Shown here: positions 11,061-23,660 of the stretch, in pieces
Numbering within the stretch: the first letter of the stretch is position 1
Layout: each line of letters starts with the position of its first letter
From: Schistocephalus solidus
Lineage: Eukaryota > Platyhelminthes > Cestoda > Diphyllobothriidea > Diphyllobothriidae
Assembly (NCBI GenBank): GCA_017591395.1
Contig: WEDG01005380.1
Span: 124,001-188,000, forward strand
Direction of reading: 5' to 3'
Length of the DNA stretch: 64,000 nucleotides
Notes under the pieces: generated by a model
What the model saw: the letters and a program-made list of their open reading frames with translations, nothing else
The model's database searches: none
Told to the model about the DNA's origin: nothing
Translations under genes and position numbers: made by a program

Positions 11061-12764
11061 TAGCGATGATGTTCGCGGCTTTTACCGTCATATCATTACG
11101 ACCCTAAGCGATATGTTACCGATGACAAGCTACTTCTCAGCTTTCGCCGGCTGCTGGTAGTTTGGCCGGTCAGCACGGTCGCAACGCCCCACGCATTGAT
11201 GATCCTCGCAGCCGTACACTCATCTGCTTGCTTGGATTCTAAGCCGACTGTGATTGATCGCGCTATCTCATGATCCCCAGCAAGGACCATTGGGAGTTTA
11301 GGAGACCGTTTGCGAATTACATTTTCATGATTGCTGTCCCCATGCACCTCCCCTTAGGCTAAAAGTCTGATGCGCACGGTTTAAAACGCCTTCATTCAGT
11401 TTGCTTCTAACCATCATCAGCATTCCATCCCGGTTACTGAGATGTCGAGGCTCACATCCACTGTCGGTCCCCCCAGGTTTGCATGTGAACTTGCACCCCT
11501 GCGTGCCCCATTTTAACGTCTTCGTACTCACTTGGTGGGGCTTCTTTATAGTCACAAAAATACTCAAAAGCAACCTTCTCTGCTTCTCAATATAATTCGT
11601 GTAGCAGTTTTTTCTCCTGCACGGTTTTCAAAAGTGGGGGCTCATTGAACTCTGCCCCCACTTTCCCGGTAGGATTTTTTCCACTGCTTTGTTTTGAGCC
11701 CACCTTTTTTTCGAAAAAAATTTACTTAGCGCATTAGAACGATAGATCGCCGGCGAATTTATAAAAGCTGCCTATTATCCGTAAGTACGGATGATAAATT
11801 CTCCTATATATCGGACTGCTCATACTGAAAGCCAAAGTGCGCATTGTCATTAGTTTACTTCAGCGTTAACTTTTCTTTATAGTGCCCCAGTGCGCTTAAA
11901 ATACGAATTTATTTATTAGTTCAAGAGTATATATTCAAGCACTGGAGCGGCGTTTACAATAGCACTATTGAAATTGTCAAACTGAAGCTCAGTTTCTCTA
12001 ATAAATATCGAGGCAAAGAATCAACCAAAGTGCTGGGCTTCCTCACAATTTTCAACTGCTTCTACACCATTATAATTCATAAGTACTGTGATTGGGTCCT
12101 TATTTTTAGTGGACTTTTAATATGTTACGACCTCACAGAACTGAATTTGGGTTTTTATTTGAATATGTGAGTGCGGTGACCTTGAAGTCCGTGGCGATGG
12201 CGTGAACTGTCTCTGCAGAGTCAGTACCTTCCCAAGTGGTATCTTCCAGCTCCAATCTTCACATTGTGCTATTATCAAGACAGTTTGGTTTTATGAAGAA
12301 ACTTACAAGTTGATTTCCTTCCCTGGTGGCGGTCTTCATCCCCAACCTCTCCATTTCATAGGGCTTGTGTGATTGACAGTGAACAGTCCCTTTGGTTTGT
12401 ATTGCTATTATTAGACTGAATTTATTATTGGACGTTTGAGCTGGTTCATACGAGTTTAAGTGTAAATACCTCAAGAAGGAAAGGAAAAAGGTCGAAGATT
12501 GCTAAGGCAAACCTGAATATGGACTACATAGTTGACAATGGAACGACAGGCAGACATTCGAGGAGCTCTTGTAAGACCAATATAGTGGAAGAAAACTTTG
12601 GGCTTATTTTCAGTCTGTTTGCTAATTCGAGATTCATAGTTCTTCCTTGCTTCACAGAGCAACTATTTGAACGCCTGTCATCGGCAACGAAATTCCTTGA
12701 GGTGTTCTGATGATCCAATTTTTCTGATAACCTTCAATGTTTTCTTATTTAACTGCCTACATGG
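11061..12764. other. Retroelement 3' UTR plus unassigned sequence
   Basis: At 11610-11720 the phrase GGGGGCTCATTGAACTCTGCC, followed by a T-rich run, matches the 3' UTR shared by the family B copies at 28640 and 31860. Family B copy 1 therefore probably extends to about 11750. The part from 11060 to 11600 has no counterpart in those copies and may be a further insertion. From 11750 to 12764 I see no gene. Confidence 0.45.
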
Positions 12765-13200
12765 CATTTTTTCGATCTCACTTGGAGTATGCCGTCCATG
12801 CCTAGCGTCACTGGTTTAATAAGGATCATATAGAACTGGAAGAAGTGCAGGCGATGGCTACAAAGACGGTCAAGAATCTTAGTCACACGCTTTACGAAGC
12901 CAGAATGGCTGAAGTCAATTTATTTCATGTAAAATACAGGAAAATAGGCGGTGAACTCACCATAGCATACCCGATTGTCAGAGGCTGTGAGCGTGCCCAA
13001 GAATTTTACGCTTTCTTCGAATCGGCTTGGACGGAACATTTGCGGGGTCATCACTTTAATTTGCAGAGGAAGTTATTCCATTAGGATGACCGATGAAATG
13101 CCTTTTCGCAGAGGGTCAGTTTAGCATGGAATGGAAACTCTGACGAGGTGATCATTTAAGAAACTTTTATTACAGAATCTATATTTGGTTAGCACCGGGA
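12765..13200 (+). pseudogene. Family A LINE 3' fragment
   Basis: Frames across 12765-13160 read LEYAVHA, then the helix MATKTVKNLSHTLYEARMAE, then TEHLRGHHFNLQRKLFH. These are the conserved thumb and C-terminal motifs of family A. It is the same subfamily as the inverted copy at 4035-4440 and shares wording base by base over long stretches. There is no RT palm domain, and a stop sits shortly after FH. It is a dead 5'-truncated insertion. Confidence 0.7.
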
Positions 13201-13254
13201 AGACACTGTCGAAACAAGCATTCTTAACGAAATAAAATTATGACAATGTGTGCA

Positions 13255-13920
13255 GATAAAATGTACAAATATTTAATAATGTAGACAGAACTTGTCCTGT
13301 TAGGGCAATATTTAGCGAAGTTTTGAAATTAATTATGAACTAGGAAAGAGGCAGTGAAAAAAGGCCTATTTTGAAAATGGAGGCACAGTTCAATAGGCCT
13401 TTATTTTCGAAAAGAGGGTATGAGAAAAAAGCTGCTTAGAAAAATAAGGTAAGGGGTAGATTAGGCTAATATTGCAGTAGCATTTCAGAATGAGATAATG
13501 AAACGTCACTACTAATCGTTCTTGATCACTAAGGCGCATGAAACAAAATCTCGCGAAAAGGCGTCAGTGGACATGAGGCCTCAGCATCTCAGGATCCAGA
13601 ATTAAATTCGGATGATGATAAGTATCAAAGGAAGCGGGAGCATTTTAAACCATATACGTGCAAATGACTTCCATCATTTGAATGACTGGTGGTATAAGGA
13701 GAAATTGTGGTATCTGGGGGACTACAGGTAGAGAAAAATAGTTTCAAGGAGGTCACTTGAATACCCGATGGTCCTTTCTCCGAGTCATGGAGAAAGCTGC
13801 TCTGAACAGATGAGGAAAATAAAAGGTTAATAGAATCTTTGTTAAGATAAAGGTGCAATTTTTGCTTGAATGCAGCCAGACTAGTTAACGACCTAATTTC
13901 AATTTCGAAAATCTATTACC
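13255..13920 (-). pseudogene. Inverted family B LINE, C-terminus and 3' UTR
   Basis: On the minus strand, 13625-13858 encodes HLYLNKDSINLLFSSS followed by HDSEKGPSGIQ, the same C-terminus as the B copies at 28.2 and 31.4 kb. The 3' UTR (13255-13480) includes the reverse complement of the TATTGAACTCTGCCTCCATT block of family B. The sequence then jumps straight to the ORF1 5' region at about 13930, so the RT is missing here. Confidence 0.7.
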
Positions 13921-14365
13921 ATAATAAGAAGACTTAGTTATTTGACGATTTCGGACACTTCTTGGGTTTGAATAAATACTAACGTGAGCGTTCGGATCTG
14001 TGGTAGATGCGGAAGTGTCAAGAAGATTCCCATTTGCAATGAGATTACTGATTTTGAAGCCTGGCTCAGCAAATGACTTAAATCAACTGGGGTTTTCTTA
14101 GGTTTGCGAGATTTTACAGCTATAGCAGACATTGTTTACTTGGATGGGGAACGAAGTGGCTTTGACACGATTTCAATCGAACCAGAAACAAGGTGAAGGA
14201 AGAAGATTCAAGTGGAATCCAAATTCTTGTTGATCCAGATGTACGGGGGCATGCATTAGCTAAAGGGCCATACTCTGAGATAACTTTTGTTATTGTAGAC
14301 GTAGACCTAGGCTTCGCGTTCGCTAATGAGGGTGAAACCCGACGTTCCATTGGGGTTTAGCTAGA
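13921..14365 (-). pseudogene. Inverted family B LINE, ORF1 5' part
   Basis: Minus-strand frames encode ERRVSPSLANAKPRSTSTI, then ...KVISEYGPLANA, then MSAIAVKSRKPKKTPVDL. The plus-strand copy at 24660-25090 has IERRVSPSLANKKQWSTPSI and MPAIAAKSTKTMKTLSKPE. This is therefore family B ORF1, a basic, Ser/Thr-rich protein with no motif I recognise. ORF1 proteins of LINEs usually bind the RNA template. It directly abuts the B 3' end, which implies an internal deletion of several kb or two separate insertions. Confidence 0.6.
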
Positions 14366-15300
14366 AGTCGTCTATGAGGCTCTTTATAGAACGCCTTACT
14401 AAAATGAAAAATAGTAAGCGACTATTTATAGATGAGCATTGCGAAGAGAGTTTAGTCAATTTAGAAAAGAAATATGACAGGTTTTACAAGATTGGTCCGG
14501 TAAAAAGTCACGTTCGTAGGAGTTGAGAATTTGATTAATTATGCAAAATCCGTAATTTTTTTCAATAAGTTTTCAAATAGTTTAAACAGGAGAGCGCGTT
14601 TTATGAACACCGAAATAGCTATCCATGCAAGAGTGAGAACCAGATTTAAAAACTGGAATTATAATAGTAGCCTTCCAATAGTCAGGGAAGAAACCATTTT
14701 TGAGAAATACAGAGAATAACTTGCTCAGTTTATGTGCAAAATCTCTTATCTTTTTAATTAGTGAGTCTGGAATGTTATCAGTTCCAACCGAATGCTATCT
14801 ATTGCTTTACGAATTCTTGAAGACGGGAAATTAATGGTTGTTAGATGTGAATTTTAATTTGAAAGCAGAGGAATTGAGGTAGTGAGGCTAGTTTCAATGG
14901 CAAAGTGGTTAGCAAAAAATGAATTAACAATTCTGCTTTGACCAAATCCTCTTTAACGAAATTTTCCTTAAAGTCAAGTAAAGGTGGAGTGACATTCTGA
15001 CGCTAAGCCGATGACCGAACATGAAAGGCTTGAGCAACAGATTTGGATGAATTGGCATCACTTAGTGCCCAAGACTCCCTTTGCTTATCTCGCGCGAGCC
15101 TCATTTCCATGCTAATGCAAATATTTGTGCAATCCTTAAGTGAACTGACAAAAATATTTTATATGAATCTTATAGTTGCTTTCGTATTTTTTTAAAGTCT
15201 GTTTGAAGAAAATGTGGAACAGTGGAAGAAGCTGTATTTGAATTACGATTCTTAAGCAGGATAAAAGCCCGAATTTTTTATGTAAGGCTCTCCAATAACT
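14366..15300 (-). pseudogene. Inverted family B LINE, linker and RT start
   Basis: The reverse complement matches the family B copy at 26.3-27.0 kb, which carries the linker (FELASKIRLARDK), RT entry (TDNIPNSL) and NYRGVYKTP. For example, the antisense frame at 14531-14719 (RTRFKNWNYNSSLPIV) is nearly the same as the antisense frame at 26806-26988. It is a decayed piece with no complete domain. Confidence 0.6.
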
Positions 15301-16075
15301 CATGGAAAAAGTTTTGATAGTTGATTGTACATCGTATGCATAGGAACCATGTATATTATTTGTTCTCCAGCTTGGACAGTTTGAAAACCGTTAGAACTTC
15401 GCTCGTTCTGATCCTGACATTAACGCTGCAACTGCACGTACGTAATTGCTTTCTGGACATGGGGAATTTTTCTTGTGCCGAAAATCCTCACAAAACGACA
15501 TCAAATTGGAATGTGTTTATCACCTTAGTCGACTTGAGTAAACAGACTCTACACCAATCAAAACTGACAACCGCTCATTGAACCAAAAGTGTAAAACCTC
15601 TTGAAGATCTGAAGTTATCCAGGACATTTGACCTCTACAAACGGCTGAGTCGTTCCTGAATATTATTTCTATCATTTATTGTTTTTTTAAAGCGTTTTTG
15701 AACGTTAAGGCGGAGTTTTTGCTCATATTGTTCCTATTGAGGCGTCGTTTGACTTCCGTTTGAAATTTGCTCGTCTCCGAGCTTTTGATTTTTGGCCAAT
15801 AATCTGTACCCGAAGTCAGGACTCAACGAAATAAGGTGTCATTGGATCACATATTGTCCGTGTTTATCAGGATCAGCCTATAAATGTTTATAGAAATTGT
15901 GATAGTCAGGCACAAAACAATCGATATCAGAATCTTAAAAAAATAGCTAACTTAGTTTCAATCGGATCCTGCCTCCTACGGGCTTCAGAAATCAGTCTCT
16001 CACCAGGAAAGGTGTCCACATCAGAAAGAAACGGAGAACCACTGGCAAACTCGCTTCAAAGTCTGCATCGTTCTT
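15301..16075. other. No gene recognised
   Basis: Open frames here are short and have no recognisable motif. The stretch sits between two family B pieces of opposite orientation and is probably decayed element sequence. Confidence 0.4.
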
Positions 16076-17028
16076 TGCTTCGTTTTAACTTTCGATAGTG
16101 AATTCGGTTGGGAAAACGCTTCTTATTGCGCTCAGTAAACCTTTTTAAATGTGATCACGCATTAATTAATTGTTGTCTTCCAGTCTCCACCTCTGTAAAG
16201 TCAGAGGTAAAACGCAACTACCTAGACTTGGCTCATGTTAGCAAGGGACTAGTTAATAATTTTACAAGCCTTCTAGCTTTGGTCCAGCATATTTCAAAAT
16301 AACGATCTTAAGTTCTTTCATGACACAATCCAAGGCCTGAAAGAAGGGCATCTGGATTTCATTCCCCAAAAGACGTTTAAATCGAGGGTGGTATCTTCCA
16401 TAGTTCCACACTTTCTACAAAACCGACTTAAAAATTACGAAAGCAGCTAAAGGATTCGTCAAATATTTCATTATCTTGTCACTTTAGGATCGCACAAATA
16501 TTTGAATTAGCTTCGAAAATGAGGCTCACATGAGATTCGCGTAGGGATTCTCTAGCAATTAGCGATGATAATACTTCCAGATCTGTTGCTCAAGTGTTTC
16601 GCCTCCGTTCTTCCGCTTAATCTCACAAAGTCATTCTTCCATTACTCGATTGCAATAATAATTTCATTACAGAGGATTTGGACAAAGCAGAATTGTTAAA
16701 TTCCTTCTTTGCCAAACATTTTACCCTTGAAACCAATCCCATACCTTCGATTGCCCTCACGTCTCATGGGTTGCTCACTAAAATTGATTTCGTTCCTTCA
16801 AATATTCAGAAACAGATAAGCCAACTAAATCGATCACAATCAGCTGGAACTGATAACATTCCAAATTCCCTGGGTAAACAGCTAAGTGATTTTTCCCCTT
16901 TGCTTAGCAAAGTGTTCTCAGTTTTTCTCGAGAATGGTTTCTTTCCTGATTATCGGAGAGCCTCTATTATTATTCCGGTATCTAAATCTGGCTTACGCTC
17001 AGATGTTCATAATTATCGCGGTGTCCAT
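16076..17028 (+). pseudogene. Family B LINE fragment: endonuclease end, linker, RT start
   Basis: The frame near 16150 reads CDHALINCCLPVSTSVKSEV, the end of the endonuclease (TSDHAIIHCCFPV in the 26 kb copy). From 16678 it is open: DKAELLNSFFAKHFTLETN, SQSAGTDNIPNSLGKQL, then IIIPVSKSGLRSDVHNYRGV, the first RT blocks. At 17028 the sequence switches to family A in the same frame. The rest of this B copy is not found downstream of the insertion. Confidence 0.75.
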
Positions 17029-19133
17029 AAAACATGGCTAGACAGCAACTTAAAAAGGGAAATAAACAGGAAGCACAAGTTGTGGAGAAAATATTGCGAG
17101 TCTAATCAAGTCGCCTATTTTAATAAGTATAAAACACAGAGAAACAAAATGAGAAGCCTTATTCTTAAAACGCGAAGAGAATTTGATAAGACTTTGCTGC
17201 AAAAGGCAACGCAGAATCCAAAGTTAGTCTACAGTTACCTCCGTAGATGTACAAGGAATAAACATCAAATACCACTGATTAAGACTGCCGTGGGCGTCGA
17301 AATTTCTGAAAACAGGGACAAAGCCGAGTACTTTTCACAGTTCTACCGCTCAGTCTTCACTAACGAGGCAAGGTTCCTTCGTCCCTCAGTGGATAACCCG
17401 CCGACTGCAAGCATTAGCCACATACTATTCTCAGAATTTCTGATCCAAAAGGAATTAAAATAACTAAAAGAGTCGAAATCCCCAGGACCAGACGAGCTTC
17501 CACCCAAGCTTCTGAAAGAACTCGCCAATGAACTTTCTGCACCTCTGTCAGTGCTCTTTCAAAAGTCCTTTGACTCCGGAACACTTCCTTTCGATTGGAA
17601 GCTTGCACATATAACTCCCTTGTACAAAAGCGGTAGCCGGGCGTCAGTGAAAAACTACAGGCCCATAAGCTTGACATGAATCCTTGGCAAGATTATGGAA
17701 AGGATCATCAAGAGCGAATTGGTGAAATTCCTAGAGACTCATTATTTGTTATCAAGCTGTCAACACGGGTTCAGAAAAGGAAGATCATGCACAACGAATT
17801 TGCTGTATTCGCTCCAGAGGTGGATCCAAGCACTTGAAGATAGACACGCGGTTCACATTGCCTTCATTGACTTTCAAAAGGCCTTCGATACTGTGCCGCA
17901 CGAGAGACTGCTGTACAAGCTAGAAAGAATTGGAATCAGAGGTAACCTCCTCAAGTGGATCGAAAACTTCCTCGTGGGTCGGCGCCAGGTTGTGTGCATC
18001 GGCCAAGAGAGGTCAAGTTCTGCTGCGGTCGAGAGTGGGGTTCTCGGGGCTCAGTACTAGGGCCAATACTGTTTTTAATATACGTAAACGATTGTGTCAG
18101 GAATCTCGACTGTGAAGCAGCAATGTTTGCCGATGATATTAAAATCTGGAATGTAATCCAGAGCCCTGCTGACGAAGATAAACTGCAGATCAACCTAACT
18201 CGGTTGGAGGAGTGGTCGAATCATTGGCTTTTGCGGTTCAACGTCGATAAGTGTACAATACTTCGCTTAGGCAACCCATCTGGATCTGCTGAAAGTAGAA
18301 GTTACTTTCTCAACGGTGAAGCCTTAAAGACGTGGAAACCCAAAAGGACCTTGCTGTGCTGACGACCACCACCTTAAAACCATCGTCTCACTGCTTGAAA
18401 GTGGCGAAGAGCGCAATTTCGGTGTTGCATGCCATCAGACGAGCCTTTTTGGATTTCGATGAAGATCTTTTTCGCTAAGACTTTTGGAACATTCATTAGG
18501 CCGCATTTGGAATATGCTATGCACGCCTGGAAACCCTGGACAGTTCAAGATCAGAACTGCCTCAAAAGAGTCCAGAGGAAAGCCACCAAAATGGTTAGAA
18601 GTCAAAGCTCCTTGCCATATCCAACCCGCCTAATGAATCTTAATCTGTTCCCTTTGAGTTATAGACAAATGCGTGGTGATCTCCTGCAGACATTCCGCAT
18701 TGTGAAGGGATTGGATTGTTGCCTGGAATTCTCGGACTTCTTTGAATTTGCCACCACGACCCATCTCCGAGGTCACCCATTGAAACTGCGTGTCCAGCAG
18801 GCGAGACTGGATGTGCGCAAGTTCTCATTCTCTGTCAGAGTGGTTAAACCATAGAATGCCGTCCCTGAAGACGTTGTGATGTCACCATCGCTGGAAAGCT
18901 TTAAAAGGAACCTTGACAGTTTTATGTTCCGCAACGAGCCTGAGCGATGAGGAATTTATCTTAACCCTCGAGATTCGTGCATCACTTGTCATATTTTATG
19001 ACCGCCTTTTGTACCTTTGCAACCCACATGGTTTCTCTATATACCGCACTTAATTTTACGTTACAAATAGGGTACTCAAAGGCCCATGCCTATTTCCCTC
19101 AATAAATTGAATTGAATTGAATTGAATTGAATT
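17029..19133 (+). mobile_element. 5'-truncated family A LINE with (TTGAA)n tail, inserted in family B
   Basis: This copy starts inside the linker (KLWRKYCESNQVAYFNKYK) and runs through the whole RT. It has LKESKSPGPDELPPKLLKEL, YRPISLT, CQHGFRKGRSCTTNLLYSL, catalytic FIDFQKAFDTVPHERLL (17863-17915), catalytic MFADDIKIWN (18123-18152), the thumb segment RPHLEYAMHAWKPW, and TTHLRGHPLKL. Both catalytic aspartate motifs are intact, but at least four stops or frameshifts (for example after QKELK and SVLGAQY) inactivate it. The 3' end is a short UTR with CAAAGGCCCATGCC, then a pure TTGAA repeat at 19090-19133, a typical CR1-clade tail. The mechanism is target-primed reverse transcription; the protein would act in the nucleus. 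Confidence 0.85.
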
Positions 19134-19860
19134 TACATCGAACTACAATGGAGCAGGTCATGGTAGCCAGGAAAGTAATGGCGGAAAAGTGGCCTGCGAA
19201 TTATCGACAGACCTGGATGCCACAAACCCAAATTCGTGTTTTACGGATACTATTCGAGCAAACGCAGTGTAAGAAGTACTCATGCTGTTTGAAAGATCAA
19301 TAGAGCTGTCTGCAAATCAACCATCAGGCTCACCGATGAAGACCAATTTGAACACAGTATTACAGACTGTAACAAAATGCATGATTCAACATTGTATCAC
19401 TAAAAGAAAGCAGGATGCAGAAACGATTTTTTTCCCTGAGAGATCATTTTGTCTGGTAGCTCAGGGAGTCTCAGAGGCTACTGGGGAAACGCCAAAAGAA
19501 AGGGTAAAAAAGGGTCTGCTGACATTCCAAAATTAATTAAATGATACGCAAGAAACTGGTGTGATATTCGAAATCAAAAAGATCTTTCGATTGGGGCCTC
19601 TCGTTAGAAATGAAGATCATGAGGTTCAACCAAGACCGTTAAAATTCGTCTTGGGGAGCAAAGATCAGGTAGATCTATTGCTCTCTCGAAAGTCCCGACT
19701 ACGAAAGAATCATCGTGGAGTTTTTCTCAGCCGGATTACTCTCCCACCGATCGGATGAAAAGGAGGAAACTGGTAGCAGAATTGAAAAGACGTAAATACG
19801 AGGGGGGACAAAACTTGAAAATTGTAGACAAAAAAATCGTCAAAACGGTGGGCTCGTTTT
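19134..19860 (+). pseudogene. Family A LINE ORF1 (RNA-binding protein remnant)
   Basis: Two frames, 19282-19536 and 19561-19758, cover a CR1-type ORF1. The recognisable core is IKKIFRLGPLVRNEDHEVQP, then RPLKFVLGSKDQVDLLLSRK, then a basic end (SRLRKNHRGVF). ORF1 proteins of this group bind the element RNA and carry a core of the form RLG...RPLxVxxxxxxQxxxLL. The preceding frame has the coiled, polar TGETPKERVKKGLLTF. A stop or frameshift separates the two parts. The stretch lies immediately upstream of the endonuclease of the same copy with matching orientation, so the copy reaches close to full length. Confidence 0.65.
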
Positions 19861-20920
19861 TATGGAAACATCCGGTGAAATTGACGGCAACCAAACCGGT
19901 CAAAAGCCCTACCAAATGCCTATAGATTTGAATCCAGACAAGAGACTGGATATATCTTGTGAAATATCCAGCAATAATCGCCATGTGGAAAAAAGAAGCA
20001 GAAATCTTCAGAAATCGAGGGAACAAAACAAGATTAAATTGATGTACACAAATGTGCAGAGTCTTTTGAAAAAAATGGATGAAATCAAACTGGTCGTGGA
20101 CCATTTACAACCTGACTTCATAGCTCTAACTGAAACATGGTTAAATGAACAAATCGCAGACACCGAAGTCAGGATAGGTGGATTTTCAGCTTATCCGCAT
20201 GGATAGAAACGGACTTTGGGGTGGTGGAATCGCAATGTCTCATACGAGAAGGCATTGACTTCATTCCGGATGGGCCCTCGCCAAATAGGAACTCGTCTTG
20301 CGAAATATTTAGTTGTAAACTGAAAGTCCCAAACCAACCAGACCTCCATATTGCTGTGGTATATCGACCCCCAGGACAGCGAACGGACACGGATGAAGCA
20401 CTCATCACGGAGGTTAAGCAAATCTGCCATAGCAAACACTTTTTAATACTTGAATATTTCAACGCTCCCGATATCGATTGGGTATGAATGTACTGCTCGC
20501 GATTGGAAAATTCATTCGAACAGAAATTACTTCAGTTGGTAAATGATGAGTTTCTTACCCAACATGTCACAATGGAGACGCGGTTCTGAAATGGGCAGCA
20601 GTCAAGCTGTTTGGATCTAATCATTAAAAGAGACGACAATTGCATCCTTGCATTAAGTTCCTACGTGCCACTTGGACGAAGTGATCATTGTGTTCTTGCT
20701 TGGGAGTACAGTCATTTTTATGTACCCAAACGTCGTGCAGTTAGGGAGAGAAATGTATGGAAAGGGGATTATACCAAAATGAAAGAATTACTGAATGGGA
20801 TAGACTGGAGCCCTGCACATGTACCTGACCCAAACGTTGCCTGGTTCTTCATTAGTAACTTGATTAAGCAGTTGGTAGAGAAATTTTGTCCTCGTAAAAG
20901 GCGATCGTGCGTCTCCTGAC
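19861..20920 (+). pseudogene. Family A LINE ORF2, AP-like endonuclease
   Basis: The domain begins KLMYTNVQSLLKKMDEIKL, followed by PDFIALTETWLNEQI, which carries the catalytic-type glutamate. It continues VVYRPPGQRTDT, then ILEYFNAPDIDWV, where functional relatives have GDFN. It ends with LGRSDHCVLAWEYS, including the terminal SDH. The DFN asparagine motif is changed to YFN, and stops occur near 20205, 20488 and 20590. Functional relatives nick target DNA to prime reverse transcription. The linker begins RRAVRERNVWKGDYTKMK. Confidence 0.8.
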
Positions 20921-22915
20921 CCGAGTGGGTGACATCGGAAATAAAAAGGAATCTCAAGAAGAAAAGAAGACTGTGGAGAACATATGCCAGATATCAACAA
21001 CCCGAACATTTTTCTGCTTTTAAGGAATAGCGAAATCGGTGTCGGAATCTTCTGAGAAAAGAAAGATCAGCCTTTGAGTCAGAAATAGTCAAAGACATAC
21101 CAAGAAATTCGAAAAGGTTTTTGCTAACGTAAATAAGGCAAAACGAAATCGGGACTGCATTCCTTGTCTAAAAGGCTATATGGGAAACAGGTTAACTGAT
21201 AACTCTGATAAGACCAGCCTCTTATCCAATTTCTTTATGTCTGTGTTTACAGAGGAACCACCTTTTGACGAGGAAGCATACTACAGTACTGCCATATCTA
21301 CAAACAAAATAAGCACAGTGTCATTCCCAATGGACACAGTAAGAAAAAATCTGAAACAGCTACAGCTCACTTAATCACCTGGCCCAGATGGTATATCCAC
21401 AAACGTTCTCAATGAACTAACAGAACGGCTGGCCTCTTCGCTCTCAAAGATATTCGAAAGTTCGATGGAAGCGGGGGCTCTGCCTACCGAGTGGAAGATA
21501 GCCAACATAACCCCCATCTATAAAGTAGGAGAAAGGACTTCACCAAACAGTTTCCGATCAGTCAGCCTCACAAGTATCTGTTGCAAAATGATGGAGAAGA
21601 TGATCAAAACGGAACAGATGAGGCATCTTGAAGAGAATAACTTGCTAAGTTCATATCAACATGGATTTCGAAGCGGTCGATCCTGGCTCACAAACTTTAT
21701 CACCTCCATGGAAAGTTGGACAAAATCATTTGAAATGGGTTTGTCAGTCGATGCGGTTTACAATGACTTTAGCAAAGCCTTTGACAGGGCTCCACACAGA
21801 CGTCTGATCTTTAAGCTGCGTCAAATGGGTGTAACTGGCAACCTACTCAAATGGTTGGCCGACTTTCTCACAGACAGAAACCAGCGTGTTTGTATTGGAG
21901 ACGCCAAGTCTTGCTGGGAAACCGTTCACAGTAGAGTTCCACAGGGCAGCGCTCTGGGTCCCATTTTGCTTCTTATATACGTGAACGACTGCCTTGATTG
22001 TCTGAAATGCGAAAAGGTAATGTTCGCTGATGATCTGAAGTTATGGAACTCAATTGAAAAACCGTAGGATGCGCGTAAATTACAACAAAACTTTGATCGC
22101 TTGCAAACATTGTGTGATGAGTGGCTGCTTTACCTTAATTTTAACAAATGCCAAATAATCCGACTGCGGTCTAGTTCCAGAAGGATAATTAGGTTTGAAT
22201 ATCAGTACTTCATCAGTGGTCACCAACTCTCAAACCATCGTCGCACTGAGCGAATATAGCAAAGAAAGCTATGTGTATCTTAGGCACAATCAGGAGATCC
22301 TTCGTTAATTTTGACGGAGAGCTTTTTGGGCGCGTGTTTGGAACATTTATCCGGCTGGTGGGGCAATATTGTGTGTGGCGTCCTTGGACGAAACATGACT
22401 ACACTCTGCTGGAGAAAGTTCAACGGAGGGCGATGAAACTAGTCAGCGGATTGGTATGCCTACCCTATGAGGGCCGACTAGAAAGACTTAAAATTTTTAC
22501 TCTCTCTTATAGGCAATACAAAGGGGATATGATCTTAGTCTTCAAACTGGTCAGAGGAGTTGGTTGTGCTCTTTAGTGGGCCCAATTTTTTGAATAGGCA
22601 AGCATGACAAGTCTCCGAGGTCACAAATACAAACTGAAAAGAAAACACGCCAAACTTGAAATGCGGGCCAACTTATTTTCCCAACGGGTGATTGAAGAAT
22701 GCAACAAACTGCCAACTTCGGTTGTTCAGGCTGAAAGCGTTGAAATTTTTAAAAGAAAACTTGATGAATTTTTACTTCATGCACATATATTTAATCGACA
22801 GCAATGATCGATATACTAAAACGACTATCACCATGTAACATTTGCTTTTTTGCTAGCGTCTATCTGTAAATAGGTTTTTCAAAGGCTCTGCCTATCTCCC
22901 TTATATATACTGAAT
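20921..22915 (+). pseudogene. Family A LINE ORF2, linker, reverse transcriptase and 3' UTR
   Basis: The longest open piece (21465-22067) holds most of the RT palm: MEAGALPTEWKIANITPIYK, SYQHGFRSGRSWLTNF, catalytic YNDFSKAFDRAPHRRL, RVPQGSALGPILLLIYV, and catalytic MFADDLKLWNS. Later frames give LGTIRRSFVNFDGELFGRVF, a thumb region, and MTSLRGHKYKLKRK. Stops at about 21374, 22066 and 22576 break it. The 3' UTR ends AAAGGCTCTGCCTATCTCCC near 22905 with no long microsatellite tail, unlike the copy ending at 19133. With its ORF1 and endonuclease upstream this is the most complete family A copy in the window. Confidence 0.85.
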
Positions 22916-23660
22916 CAAAATTTGTGATGGGTAATTAAGTGGAAGTTACTGTGGTTTGGATAATAACTGCCAACTTTACCAGAACTATTGGTAAAAGGAA
23001 TGTCAGTAACAAAAGGCTGAGAGAGATATCTTAAAGGTGAAGGAATATAACTCTCCGGTATCGAACCACCATAGGGATAAAGACCGGGATATGCCTGTTG
23101 ATAGTTAAAACTGAATGAGGAAAGGTAGATGGAATATAGAGGCTGATGGGAGTGGGCAAGCAGCTATAAGAATTAAGTGCTTGGAATTTGGGTCTTGTAT
23201 ATCAGTTGATATGGTTAGGGTTATTTGCCTGCTGGAGAAGCTTGGCTAGTTTTGGAGAAGGCAGCATGTTATTAGTTAAAACTGCGCTAAATTGCTTTTC
23301 GGTTTGGTTGGATTTACGTCCTTCGGACGACCTGCCTTTAATGATATGAATGGGGGTTTAAGATGACCCGTGGGGTTTTGCGACGAGATAGTTTGTGGAG
23401 GGTTAAATAAGTTTTCGTTAAGTTGAGATGATAGCGGATTTTGTATTTGAAGTACGCTATTTATGCAAAGTGGCTCGGGAAATTTCACGGAGTGGCCTGG
23501 AGAAGGGCGTTCAAGAGGGTGAGCTGTCGGTCTAAGTGCTTGAGACGGGTTTTATGGTATAACTGCTGTAGATGGCGTTGCTGGCATTAAAGGTGGGCTG
23601 AAAGCCCCGGAAATTTCATTTATTTGTTGAGGAAGGCGGTTGGTTCAAATTTGAAGATAA
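22916..23660 (-). pseudogene. Inverted family B ORF1 fragment
   Basis: The minus-strand frame at 23276-23488 (NSVLQIQNPLSSQLNENLF, then FNPPQTISSQNPTGHLKPPF) is Pro/Asn/Ser-rich like the ORF1 end of the plus-strand B copies. It sits head-to-head with the B copy that starts at about 23.7 kb. Assignment rests on composition and position, so it is tentative. Confidence 0.4.
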
